Source: Verrucomicrobiota bacterium (lineage in GTDB: Bacteria > Verrucomicrobiota > Kiritimatiellia > CAIQIC01 > JAGNIJ01). Taken from it: 43,441 bases of DNA. The number at the start of each line of letters is the position of its first letter. The first letter of the stretch is position 1. The DNA is taken from assembly GCA_018823105.1 (NCBI GenBank), contig JAHJJH010000276.1, positions 1 through 43,441 on the forward strand, read 5' to 3'. The notes beneath the pieces were generated by a model, which saw only the letters and a program-made list of their open reading frames with translations, did not search any database and had not been told where the DNA came from. A program made the translations under genes and the position numbers. Of this stretch, positions 15,965 to 24,672 are shown piece by piece.

Positions 15965-17022
15965 GGCGTAAAGATCTTTTTGAAAGAGGCCTCGTGCTGT
16001 CGAAGCCAGTCGTAGGTATCCTTGAGAATCTGTTTCGGGCCGCGATGCGGGCGCCAGTCAAATCGGTCCGGGGTGCCGCCGTTGTCCATCACGAACCAGC
16101 GCAGGTCGGCGGGCCGATCCGCCGGGTCCATTCCGATATCCATCCGGTGGCCGGTCAGGGCGCGGCAGATCTCCGTGGTTTCGCACAGGGACAGGTTGGC
16201 GAAGACCGAGCCGCCGACCTGGAAAATCTCGCCGCGAAATTCGCCGATGCGGGCCGCCTGCTTCAGGACCAGGTCGGCCAGGTCCTCCACGTGCAAGAGA
16301 TCGCGGACCTGTTTGCCGTGGCCGCCGAACCCGATATAGGTCAGCGGCTTGTTGAAGTAATGGCAGGCGAGCCAGTGCGTAAAGACGCCCTGGTCGACCT
16401 TGCCGAGCTGCCAGGGGCCGGCAAGGACGCTGCAGCGATCGATGAGGGCGGGCAGATCGTACTGTCGCGCGTATTCCTGCAGGATGATTTCCGAGGCCAG
16501 CTTGGTGGCGCCGTACAAGGACCGCGCGCCGGCCAGGGGGAAGTCCAGGCCGATGCCGCCGGGTCCGAAACCCGGCGCGGTTTCCGCGGGCTCGAAGCGG
16601 GTCCGGGTCTCCCGGAAGGACCGGGCGTTGATGGCGTCATAGGGATAGACCCGGGACGTGGACAGGAACAGCACCGGGACCCGCCGCGCGCGCGCCCACT
16701 CGAAGCAATTCAAAGAGCCGACCAGGTTGTTGTTCAACATGAAGCGCGCATCGGCGCCCTGCGTGCCGACCAGCACCGACGGCTCCGCGCTGCACTCGAT
16801 GAGGAGATCAAAGTCGCCCTCGAGGCGATCCAGGTCTTCCGGGGCGCGGATATCGCCGCGGACGAAACGGCCCCCGCGGTCCAGCACCCGGAGCATCAGG
16901 AGTTCCGACCCGCGGCGGGAAAGGTTGTCGAACACCGTCACCGCCGCGCCCGCATGCCGGAAGGCGACGGCCAGGTTGGATCCGATAAACCCGCAGCCGC
17001 CCGTGATGAGGATGGATTTCAT
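15961..17022 (-). CDS. SDR epimerase, CDP-tyvelose/paratose 2-epimerase-like, intact YxxxK
   Basis: 353 residues. Rossmann motif [23 protein letters not shown] (NAD ribose contact), [13 protein letters not shown], and the catalytic YGATKLASE (Tyr170, Lys174). [17 protein letters not shown] and [11 protein letters not shown] match the CDP-tyvelose 2-epimerase-like group. Substrate not proven. The gene overlaps the FxxxK paralogue by 4 nt and follows the radical SAM gene by 63 nt on the same strand. Together they probably make a nucleotide sugar for surface glycans. Confidence 0.83.
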   Translation of the reverse strand: MKSILITGGCGFIGSNLAVAFRHAGAAVTVFDNLSRRGSELLMLRVLDRGGRFVRGDIRAPEDLDRLEGDFDLLIECSAEPSVLVGTQGADARFMLNNNLVGSLNCFEWARARRVPVLFLSTSRVYPYDAINARSFRETRTRFEPAETAPGFGPGGIGLDFPLAGARSLYGATKLASEIILQEYARQYDLPALIDRCSVLAGPWQLGKVDQGVFTHWLACHYFNKPLTYIGFGGHGKQVRDLLHVEDLADLVLKQAARIGEFRGEIFQVGGSVFANLSLCETTEICRALTGHRMDIGMDPADRPADLRWFVMDNGGTPDRFDWRPHRGPKQILKDTYDWLRQHEASFKKIFTP

Positions 17023-17085
17023 GCGCAGAGGGATAACTACACAATGGAGCGCCGGTTGGGCAAACAGAAATCCGCGCCCAGGCCA

Positions 17086-18540
17086 TCAGGCCTGTTCGTT
17101 CAGCGCGCCGGGCAGGTTCGGGCGGCCGGGTCCGATGTAGTCGCGGCGCAGGGATTCCCGGAGCACCGCGGCGGGAACGCTCGCCCTCAAGGCCGGATAC
17201 TCCGCGAGGGCGAGGGCCAGGTCGGAAAGAGGAAGGGCATGGGCGCGCCCGAAGCGGAGATGGAGCCACTCGCTGAACGCGTGGAAAGCGGCAAAGGGGC
17301 TGGCCCTCCCGCGCCAGAGGAGCGGGGCTGTTTCCGGAAAGCGCCCGCGGTTGACCACCAGTTCCCAGTAACGCGCAAATCGTTGGAGGCCCTGCAGCGT
17401 GTCCTCGTCGAGGACCGAGGTCGAGAGCACCTCGTAGGGGGGGCGGGCACTGTATCGCATCTTCCAGGCGCCGTCATGCCGCGCGATAGCCGAGCCGCGC
17501 AATCGTTTGAGGATGCCGACCTGGATCTTGTGCGGGTCGAGCCGGACCAACCGGTCGAAACCGGCCGCGAAACTTTCCAGGGTCTCGCCGGGAAGCCCGG
17601 CGATGAGATCGGTGTGGAGCCGGACGGCCGTCCGCTGCCGGAGAAAGGTCAGGTTATCCTCGACGGTCCGGAGATTCAGAGGCCGGTGGATGCGCGCGGC
17701 CACTTCCGGATTGAATGTCTGGATGCCGATTTCCAGTTGCAGGGCCCCGGCGGGAAAACGCGCCAGCACCTCGCGCAGCTTCGGGGGGAAACGGCCGGGC
17801 ACCATCTCGAAGTGAACGAACAACCCCGGGCGCGCACGCTCGAGGAAAAAGGTCAGCAGGATAAGGCAACGGCCGATATCCAGATTGAACGTGCGGTCGA
17901 CGAACTTGAAGGTACGCGCGCCGCGGTTCAGCAGCCGGTCGAGGGCTTCCTGCAGGGCGGAAAGGGGGAAAAACCGGACCGGGGCGTCGCCGGCGGAGAG
18001 ACAATAGTCGCAATGGTACGGGCAGCCCCGAGAGGATTCGACATGGGTGATCCGGTGCGACAGGTCTTCGTCCGAATACAGATCATAGGGAAGGATGAGG
18101 CGCTCCACGTCGACGGGCGCAGGATGGAAGACCCGGCCGGCGGGCGGGCGGCCCTCCAGGATCTCCCCGCACAGGTCGCGAAAAGCCAGGTCGGCTTCAC
18201 CGGCGATGATGTAATCTGCGCGGCCGTCGATTTCCGGCCCGGGGGATTCGGACATCATTTCCGGGCCTCCGAGGATGAGGACGAGATCGGGCTGCCGGCG
18301 TTTCAATTGCGCGGCGATCTCGATCAGCGGAACCGCGTTCCAGATATGGACGCCCAGGCCGACGAGGCGGGGATGTTCCGCGAGGATGGCGTCGGTGACG
18401 AGGGCCGGGTCGGCCTTGATATCGAATTCCAGGAGCCGGGCGCGCGATTGAAGGGGACCGAGATTGGCCAGCAGATACCGGAGCCCGAGGGCCGGGTGCG
18501 CATACTTCGCGTTCAGCGTGCTCAAGACAATGTCGGTCAT
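17086..18540 (-). CDS. B12-binding-domain radical SAM protein with DUF4080-like tail
   Basis: 484 residues. The first 140 resemble a cobalamin-binding Rossmann domain (IVLSTLNAKYAHPALGLRYL, GLGVHIWN, LILGGPEM, YIIAGEADLAF), without the DxHxxG cobalamin-ligand motif that I could see. The radical SAM core follows with CPYHCDYC (Cys173, Cys177, Cys180) binding 4Fe-4S, then LQLEIGIQTFNPEVAARI and HTDLIAGLPGETLESF. The C-terminal 150 residues resemble DUF4080. The substrate of this family is unknown. The start at 18540 lies 4 nt after the stop of the permease-EIIA gene, so the two are probably translated together. Confidence 0.88.
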   Translation of the reverse strand: MTDIVLSTLNAKYAHPALGLRYLLANLGPLQSRARLLEFDIKADPALVTDAILAEHPRLVGLGVHIWNAVPLIEIAAQLKRRQPDLVLILGGPEMMSESPGPEIDGRADYIIAGEADLAFRDLCGEILEGRPPAGRVFHPAPVDVERLILPYDLYSDEDLSHRITHVESSRGCPYHCDYCLSAGDAPVRFFPLSALQEALDRLLNRGARTFKFVDRTFNLDIGRCLILLTFFLERARPGLFVHFEMVPGRFPPKLREVLARFPAGALQLEIGIQTFNPEVAARIHRPLNLRTVEDNLTFLRQRTAVRLHTDLIAGLPGETLESFAAGFDRLVRLDPHKIQVGILKRLRGSAIARHDGAWKMRYSARPPYEVLSTSVLDEDTLQGLQRFARYWELVVNRGRFPETAPLLWRGRASPFAAFHAFSEWLHLRFGRAHALPLSDLALALAEYPALRASVPAAVLRESLRRDYIGPGRPNLPGALNEQA

Positions 18541-18544
18541 GCCG

Positions 18545-20416
18545 TCATTTATCCCGCAGCCGCCGAGACAACAGTACGATGTCGCGAAGTTGCTCCGCGT
18601 GCGGAGCCGCCATCCAGCGCGCCATGAAATCACCGGCCTGGACCACGTGCGCGATGGCCATCAGGGCCCGGAGATGGAAGTTCCGCTCGTCCGTGGACCC
18701 GGCCAGCACAAACATGACGTGCACGGGCTCCTGCAGATCAGAGAACACCGCGCCCTCGCGGCAGCGGACCAGGGCCATCTGGAAGATGCCGGTGCCCTCG
18801 ACGATGATATGGGGGATCGCCACCCCCGTGTGTACAACGGTGCTCGCTTCCCGCTCCCGCTCCAGCAGGAGCTTTTCCATCCGTTGGGGGGTCAGGCCCA
18901 GCGCCGGGCCCATCACCTCGCCGATGCGGTGAAAGAGCTCTCGGGCCGTCAGGCGCTCGGGGAGGTCCAGGACGACGGCGGTCCGGACGAGCACGTCGAA
19001 ACGGTCCGTGACGACGTTGTCGCGTTCGAGGCTGATCTGGACGAGCTCGTCCTCCAGGTCGGAACGCTGGATCTCCTTCGACAGGGCGGACCGGACCATG
19101 TAGGCCGCCGCGGACTCGCGGTCTATGCGGTGTTGCACGTACACGATGTACCAGACGCTGGCGGCGGCGATGAATCCGAACGTCGTCGTCAGGGCGACGA
19201 CGCCCATCTCGGCGATGATGAATCCGTAGATCACGAGCGTGGCGAGGGGCAGCCAGGGCACCAGGGGCATGCGGTAGGTGGGGCGGTATCCTTCTATGCG
19301 GCTGTGGCGCATGACGATGACGGAGACGTTGATGAAGGCGAGGGACAGGATCAGCATGGTCGAGGCGGTCTTGACCAGGTCCTCCACCGAGAGAAAAGCG
19401 ATGGTCAGTATGATCACCGTGCCGGTCAGCATGATGGCGATGTAGGGGGTCTTGAATCGGGCATGGGTTCGCGAAAAAAAAGCCGGCAGGAGTCCGTCGC
19501 GGCTCATGGCCAGCGGCGAACGCGACGCGGAAAGAATCCCGGCATTCCCGGTAGTCGCGTAGGCCAGAAACGCGCCCACCCCGACGCAGATCACGCCCAC
19601 GCTGCCCAGGGCGATCGCGGCCCCGTCCTGCACGGGACGTAGCGAATCTCCGAGCGCCGGCCCGTCCAGCAACCCCACGGTGACGAACGACACGCCCACA
19701 TAGAGCAGGTTGACCACGGCGTAGGAAAGGAACATTCCCAGCGGAAGCGTTCGATCGGGCGCCTTCACTTCCTCGGCCACGTCCACGACCTTGGTCAGCC
19801 CTCCATACGATACAAAGACCATTCCCGTGACGGTCATGAACGCCCGCAGGCCCCCGCTGAAGAACGGCCGGTAATGCGCGGGAGCGATCTTCGGCAGACC
19901 CGCCCCGATGTAGAAGACGAGGACGCCGAGAAGCCCTACGACCATCCATCCCTGCAGGCGCCCGGTTCCTTTGACGCTGGCCAGGTTCAATGCGGTGAAA
20001 CAGAGCGCGGCCACGATCGCCGTGGTTTTCAGCGCCCAGGGACCGCTGCCGGGCACGAGCACCTCGGCGAGCGTCCCGATGCCGACCAGCGCGAAAGCCG
20101 CCTTCAGGCCGATGGCGCACCAGTTGATCAACCCGGCCACGGTACCGATGTACGCGCCGAGGCTGCGCTCGACGACAAAGTAGCTGCCCGCCGATTTCGG
20201 CATGGCCGTCACCAGTTCCGCCTGGGCGAGCATCGTCGGGATGTTCAGAAGGCCCGCCACGGCGTAAGCCAGGATCATGGAAGGCCCGCTATGGCGGAAG
20301 GCCAAGCCGGGCAGCACGAAAAGGCCGGAGCTGATCATGGCGCCGGTGGCGATGGAAAACACCGCCCACAGGCCGAGGGTCTTTTCCATGCGCGGCTGGG
20401 CGTTGGGCACTGTCAT
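18545..20416 (-). CDS. APC-family amino-acid permease fused to a PTS EIIA-type domain
   Basis: 623 residues. Residues about 10-425 form an APC permease with 11-12 segments; the first contains LWAVFSIATGAMISSGLFVLPG, the substrate-binding GA-G-F pattern of TM1. Residues about 470-620 match PTS EIIA type 2 (PF00359), with the phosphoacceptor in HTGVAIPHI (His536) and VHVMFVLAGSTDERNFHLRAL. EIIA-permease fusions are known, but here no EIIB/EIIC genes lie nearby, so the domain more likely senses phosphorylation state and gates uptake. I chose ATG 20416 because GGAG lies 6 nt upstream; ATG 20428 is also possible. Confidence 0.86.
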   Translation of the reverse strand: MTVPNAQPRMEKTLGLWAVFSIATGAMISSGLFVLPGLAFRHSGPSMILAYAVAGLLNIPTMLAQAELVTAMPKSAGSYFVVERSLGAYIGTVAGLINWCAIGLKAAFALVGIGTLAEVLVPGSGPWALKTTAIVAALCFTALNLASVKGTGRLQGWMVVGLLGVLVFYIGAGLPKIAPAHYRPFFSGGLRAFMTVTGMVFVSYGGLTKVVDVAEEVKAPDRTLPLGMFLSYAVVNLLYVGVSFVTVGLLDGPALGDSLRPVQDGAAIALGSVGVICVGVGAFLAYATTGNAGILSASRSPLAMSRDGLLPAFFSRTHARFKTPYIAIMLTGTVIILTIAFLSVEDLVKTASTMLILSLAFINVSVIVMRHSRIEGYRPTYRMPLVPWLPLATLVIYGFIIAEMGVVALTTTFGFIAAASVWYIVYVQHRIDRESAAAYMVRSALSKEIQRSDLEDELVQISLERDNVVTDRFDVLVRTAVVLDLPERLTARELFHRIGEVMGPALGLTPQRMEKLLLEREREASTVVHTGVAIPHIIVEGTGIFQMALVRCREGAVFSDLQEPVHVMFVLAGSTDERNFHLRALMAIAHVVQAGDFMARWMAAPHAEQLRDIVLLSRRLRDK

Positions 20417-20502
20417 GCTATGCTCCATGGGATCCCCGGGGGCGCGTTCCCACTCTCGGCGAAGACATCGGCCCTTGCTGCTAAGCCCCCCTCATCAATC
20501 CG

Positions 20503-22185
20503 TCAGTGCGCCGCGTCCGGCTCCGGATGGGGTAACGCCGGGTGGTCGCCATATACTCGATCCTTATTCGGGTGAAGGCTTTTGGGCAAACCGACGATCT
20601 GGATCAGCCGTTTCAGCAGGCCGGCCAGCCGGTTCCCGCAGTCCGAGGCCACCCCCAGCACCTCCCGCTGATCTTCATTGATGGTCCCGATGAGCCCTCC
20701 CAGCGTCATGTGGACCGCGCAGTTGATCGCGGAAAGAAACTGGACCAGTTCCTGGGCAATCTCCGCGAGGAGATCCATCATGGCGGGCCTCGACAAACGG
20801 CCCTTCGCCCGTTCGTCTTCCGCCCTGTCGGCCGGCAGCGCTTCCGCCTCGACCACTTGCCCGAGTTCCTCGATGTGCTGCTGGGTGACCCGTGCGGCCT
20901 CCTGGGCCTTATGACCGATTTCCACCAACTTGGCGCCGAGCGCGTGCGGATTCGCCACGCCGGCCATCATGGAATCGAGTTCACTCAACAGCAGGGCCAG
21001 CACCCCCAGGCTGAGCGGGTCCGCGCTCACCCCGGGGAACGCGCCGCCGGCGCCGACGCGTTCGCTCTTGATGACCAGTTCACGCCAGCCCGCGGGGGTC
21101 AGGCCGGCCCCCTCCAGGCGCTCTTTCAGCTCGTCCGCCACATTGACGTCCTTCTCGTGCGCCCGCATATATTTCAAGACGCGACGCTCGGCCCGCTCCA
21201 GGGCCTCCCGTTTGCGCGCATATTCCGCGGCGAGAGCCTCCACTTCGAGATCGCTGATCATCTCCTCGACCGCGCCCGCCACGGCTTCGTCCAGCGCGGG
21301 ATCTTCTTCCTGCGCGAGGGCGTGCAGGCGATCCAGGACTTTTTTCTCCAGCATGAGCATGATCTTCTTCAGCGCGGTTTTGCCCTTTTTCGTGCGGGCC
21401 GTCGGTTCCCGGATCAAGCCGTCAAAGGTGCGGCGAAGGCATCCGACCACGATGTCCGCCAGCGACTCGCCCTCCGCGATCGCCTCGGCTCGCTGACGAA
21501 TGGCGGCGGCTTCCATGATCAGTTTCGCCAGGCGTTCGGCATCCGAGGCGAGGGTGGCCAGATCTTTCACGATTTGCTCGGAAGGCTTGGCATCCCCCTT
21601 GAGAAAAGCCATGATCTGCTCCACGGCGCCCGCCGGGAGGACGGCCGCCCCCGCTTTCGCTTCGGCCTCCTTCTCGACGACTGTTTGAGTCTCCTTGATG
21701 AGTTCGATGCGCACGCGTTCCGACTGCACATGCTCCAAATTGTGCTGGGAAATCAGGTCCGCGAAGCCCGTGCCCAGTTCGAGGTCTTTCGTGGTCATCA
21801 GCAGATTCATCAGCCGGTCGAATTCTGTTTGAGACATGCCCAGCAGCAGGGAGAAGCCGGTGATCCCCAGGGCCATAAGTTTATCCACCAGGATCCTGAT
21901 GAAGGGATTCCTTCCCTCGATGGGCTGGCCTTCCACCAGCAATTCCCCCTCCGCGACGGTCAAGTTGATGCGAGGGTGTTTGGCCACCACGGCGGTCAAC
22001 AGGGTGTAGCTTTGCGAGACGCTGCGGATCGTGATCTTATGGCTGAGGCCGTAGAGCGCCGAGTAGTTGAGCGCCTGGCCCATTGCCTTGAGAAAAGGGA
22101 TCACCTCCTGCAGCCATTCCGGCGGCGGGGACTGGCCCTCTGCTGATGGAATCGCCTTCTCTTTGCCATCCGGATCAGGCGTCAT
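20503..22185 (-). CDS. Large helical protein ending in a degenerate HisKA-like dimerisation domain
   Basis: 560 residues, no signal or membrane segment. The N-terminal 150 residues (FLKAMGQALNYSALYGLSHK ... LTVAEGELLVEGQPIEGRNP) resemble the N-terminal region seen in some HD-domain and signalling proteins. The middle (about 160-400) is Ala/Glu/Lys-rich helix with probable coiled coil. Residues about 469-532 (LLAEIAQELVQFLSAIN ... LNEDQREVLG-like TINEDQREVLGVASDCGNRL) look like the two-helix DHp domain of histidine kinases. The phosphoacceptor His is absent and there is no ATPase domain. It is possibly a scaffold or adaptor; function unknown. Confidence 0.8.
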   Translation of the reverse strand: MTPDPDGKEKAIPSAEGQSPPPEWLQEVIPFLKAMGQALNYSALYGLSHKITIRSVSQSYTLLTAVVAKHPRINLTVAEGELLVEGQPIEGRNPFIRILVDKLMALGITGFSLLLGMSQTEFDRLMNLLMTTKDLELGTGFADLISQHNLEHVQSERVRIELIKETQTVVEKEAEAKAGAAVLPAGAVEQIMAFLKGDAKPSEQIVKDLATLASDAERLAKLIMEAAAIRQRAEAIAEGESLADIVVGCLRRTFDGLIREPTARTKKGKTALKKIMLMLEKKVLDRLHALAQEEDPALDEAVAGAVEEMISDLEVEALAAEYARKREALERAERRVLKYMRAHEKDVNVADELKERLEGAGLTPAGWRELVIKSERVGAGGAFPGVSADPLSLGVLALLLSELDSMMAGVANPHALGAKLVEIGHKAQEAARVTQQHIEELGQVVEAEALPADRAEDERAKGRLSRPAMMDLLAEIAQELVQFLSAINCAVHMTLGGLIGTINEDQREVLGVASDCGNRLAGLLKRLIQIVGLPKSLHPNKDRVYGDHPALPHPEPDAAH

Positions 22186-22209
22186 GATCGTTCCCCTTCT
22201 TAAGGACTT

Positions 22210-22238
22210 ATCTTACACCACCGGGACCGCCGGGCCAA
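22210..22238 (-). promoter_or_regulatory. Candidate promoter for the helical DHp-like protein
   Basis: On the minus strand TTGGCC (22233-22238), 17-bp spacer, TAAGAT (22210-22215). The start would be near 22203, leaving an 18-nt leader with AAGGGG before the ATG at 22185. Confidence 0.4.
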
Positions 22239-22275
22239 CAGGTAAAAAGTCGGGCCATAATAGAAAAGACCTTTT

Positions 22276-22336
22276 ATGTAGGGCCTCCGCTTGTCGGAGG
22301 CCGAAATTCGGCGCGCCGCAAGCGGCGGCCCTACAT
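22276..22336. repeat. GTAG-type palindromic repeat pair (REP/BIME-like)
   Basis: A 61-bp element with perfect 10-bp terminal inverted repeats ATGTAGGGCC/GGCCCTACAT. Inside, GTAG is followed by the perfect hairpin GGCCTCCG-cttgt-CGGAGGCC. The opposite end, read in reverse, is GTAG plus a GCCGC/GCGGC hairpin. It sits in the 220-bp gap between two minus-strand genes. The remainder of the gap shows only the promoter candidate. Confidence 0.6.
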
Positions 22337-22405
22337 TCGCATGTCCATTCAATTATGGACTGACTAATAAGTGGAATGAATTGATCGGTTAGAAAGGGGG
22401 CTTGG

Positions 22406-23443
22406 TCATCCCCCCCGGGCTTTCTTCCCGGGGACGGGCGGGCTTTTCAGGCGGGCCTCGATATGACGATACATCCGGCGCAGACCTTCTTCCAGCGACA
22501 CGTGCGGCGTCCAGCCGTCGAGCAATTCGCGGGCAAGGGTGCCGTCCGCCGCCTGCCCCCACAACGTCGTGGGTACGGACGGATCGCAGGTCAGTTCGAT
22601 GTTCTTGCCGGAAACCCTGACCACCAGTTCGGCGATCTCCGAGATCGTGGCCCGGCCTTCGGCGGCCAGGTTGAACGGACCGACCACCTGTTGCCGCGCC
22701 TGCGCGTCCACGCTGCGGAGCAGGGCCTCCACCACGTCGTCCACGAAAACATAGGATCGTGTCTCCCGGCCCGTCCCGCGTATGAGGAACGGCCGGCCCT
22801 CGGGCCAGCGGGCCGCGCGCTGGCAGAAAACCGGGATGACCGAGCCCGTGGCCGGGTCCGTGTCCTGGTTATACCCGTAGGCGCCCATGATCCGGGCGAG
22901 CGAAACGTGAAACCAGGGATGTTCCCGGGCCAACGCCGCGAGCGTAATTTCGCCGACGAGCTTGCCCCAGCCGTAGGTCAATGCCGGGTGGGCCGGAAGG
23001 GCCTCGGGTTCTCGCAGCGGGGCGGAGTCCGGCGTCTGCTGCCGGGATTCCGGATAGACGTGGGCGCTGCCGGCATAGACGAAAGAGGGCGCCCGCGCCT
23101 CGATGGCGGCCTGGAAACAGTTCTGGTCGATGGCGAGATTGTTCAGGAGCACGGAGCCGGGATGATCCAGGTACACCTGGATGCCGCCCACGCGCGCCGC
23201 CATGTGAAAAATGACTTCCATTCCCTGGACAGCCCGGTGCGCGGCCGCGGGTTCGCGCAGGTCGAGTTCGATAAACTCGACTCGGTCTTTGATCTCTTCG
23301 AGGTTTCGCCGCGAGCCGCGTTCAAGGTTGTCCACGGCCCGCACCCGCGCGCCCTCTTCCACGAGGCGCCGGGCCAGGTTGGAACCCAGGAATCCCGCGC
23401 CTCCGGTAACCAGCACCGGCTTGTTTCGCCAATCCGTTTTCAT
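22406..23443 (-). CDS. NAD-dependent sugar epimerase/dehydratase (GDP-mannose 3,5-epimerase-like)
   Basis: 345 residues, start MKTDWRNKPVLVTGG at 23443 after AAGGA. Rossmann TGGAGFLGSNLA, AVDNLERGS, FHMAARVGGI, YAGSAHVYPE and the catalytic YGWGKLVGE (YxxxK); then LARIMGAYGYNQD and GRETRSYVFVDDVVEAL. The closest overall pattern is to GDP-mannose 3,5-epimerase and related heptose or hexose epimerases, but the substrate is unproven. It is the last gene of the five-gene operon and overlaps the GT4 stop by ATGA. Confidence 0.85.
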   Translation of the reverse strand: MKTDWRNKPVLVTGGAGFLGSNLARRLVEEGARVRAVDNLERGSRRNLEEIKDRVEFIELDLREPAAAHRAVQGMEVIFHMAARVGGIQVYLDHPGSVLLNNLAIDQNCFQAAIEARAPSFVYAGSAHVYPESRQQTPDSAPLREPEALPAHPALTYGWGKLVGEITLAALAREHPWFHVSLARIMGAYGYNQDTDPATGSVIPVFCQRAARWPEGRPFLIRGTGRETRSYVFVDDVVEALLRSVDAQARQQVVGPFNLAAEGRATISEIAELVVRVSGKNIELTCDPSVPTTLWGQAADGTLARELLDGWTPHVSLEEGLRRMYRHIEARLKSPPVPGKKARGG

Positions 23444-24672
23444 GCTGCCGATTCCTTCCCTTCCGCGAAGTGGAGCAGGGCCCGCACCCACAGATCCGTA
23501 ATGCGCCGGGGATGGAGCTGTTCGCGGGCCGCCACGGCGGCCCCCTCCCGAAGCCTTTGGCGTAGGTCCGGATCGTTGAGAAGTCGTTCCAACTGCCGGT
23601 GGAATTCCTCGCCGGACTCCGGATCAAAGAGCAGGCCGCTGACGCCATCCTCCGCGTTCTCCGAAATGCCGTCCAGGCGGACGGCCAGGATGGCGCATCC
23701 GCAGGCCAGGCTGTGCAGCAGATTGGCCGTGACCTGGAAATGGTCGGAAAAGCCCCCCCGGCGCATGACGAGCGAGATATCGGCCGCGTTGAGCAGCGTG
23801 TTCAGAGACTTTACGTCCGGCAGCCAGCCCATGAAGCGCACGCGGTCCGAGAGGCCCATCCCGGCGGCCTGCCGCTCCAGGTGCTGGCGTAGCGGTCCGT
23901 CGCCGGCAATCCAGAGGCGCAGGCGCGGATACTTCGGGAAGACCGGCTTCAGATAGTCAAGGGCGTGTTCCAGGTTCTTATTGGGATGCAGGACGCCGTG
24001 GTGGACGATTACCAGGTCCTCGTCCGCCAGGCCCCATTCCCGCCGGGCGGCGGCGCGGTCCATCGGGTGGAAGAACGCGGTCTCGCAGGCCTCGGGCACC
24101 ACGCGCACCCGGTCCGGCCCCACGCCCTGGGACACTAGGAAGCGCTTCATGGCCTCGGTCCGGGTGATGACGCCGCGCAGGTGTTTCCAGGTGAACCGGT
24201 CCAGCGCCAGGAAGAGCCGGCGGGCCAGCCGGGAAACCGGGTCATGGCCGAGATAGACATCCCAGAACACATCGGCCGCGCTGGTGACCACGGGCCGCCC
24301 GGAAACGAGCCGGACCAGCAACGGCAGGAAGGTGATGGATTCCTCGATGTAAATATACTCGACCCGATGCTGCCGCGCCCACCAGCCTATTTTCATCGAA
24401 AGGGGGAACCAGAGAAGCGTCTTGATCCACTTGTCGGTGTTGTGCCTGCGGCGCACGCCGAGGCGGAACTCGTGAAAATAGATGCCGGGTTCCCGCTGCA
24501 GCGGGTGCGGCGTTTCGGACCGGTAGGAGAAGTGGTGGACATCCACCGTGCGGGCCAGTTGCCGGAGCACGGCCGGGAAGATGTTGTTCATCGCCTCGTG
24601 GTCGGCCATGGGATAGCGGAACATCGTGACCACGGCCTTGCGCGGCGGGGCGGATGGCTCATTCACGGGCAT
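23440..24672 (-). CDS. GT4-family glycosyltransferase
   Basis: 410 residues of the GT-B fold. The N-terminal half carries AMNNIFPAVLRQL and a HHFSYRSETP segment. The C-terminal half starts at VIVHHGVLHPNKNLEHAL (linker and donor domain), then LWIAGDGPLRQHLE, VRFMGWLPD and the E-x7-E-like region HFQVTANLLHSLACGCAILA, followed by ENAEDGVSGLLFDPE. In this protein the first Glu of the E-x7-E motif is replaced (DHFQVTANLL). It should add a sugar to a surface glycan. It overlaps the GHMP-kinase gene by 10 nt and the epimerase gene by 4 nt. Confidence 0.86.
   Translation of the reverse strand: MPVNEPSAPPRKAVVTMFRYPMADHEAMNNIFPAVLRQLARTVDVHHFSYRSETPHPLQREPGIYFHEFRLGVRRRHNTDKWIKTLLWFPLSMKIGWWARQHRVEYIYIEESITFLPLLVRLVSGRPVVTSAADVFWDVYLGHDPVSRLARRLFLALDRFTWKHLRGVITRTEAMKRFLVSQGVGPDRVRVVPEACETAFFHPMDRAAARREWGLADEDLVIVHHGVLHPNKNLEHALDYLKPVFPKYPRLRLWIAGDGPLRQHLERQAAGMGLSDRVRFMGWLPDVKSLNTLLNAADISLVMRRGGFSDHFQVTANLLHSLACGCAILAVRLDGISENAEDGVSGLLFDPESGEEFHRQLERLLNDPDLRQRLREGAAVAAREQLHPRRITDLWVRALLHFAEGKESAA

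Noticed and set aside
15994-18627. An 877-codon open frame on the plus strand across two genes
   Set aside because: It is antisense to the SDR and radical SAM genes, which carry intact motifs. Long opposite-strand frames are common in GC-rich coding DNA. The translation is Gly/Ala/Arg/Gln-rich with no domain.
20542-22146. A 534-codon plus-strand open frame
   Set aside because: Antisense shadow of the helical DHp-like protein; no start site or domain.
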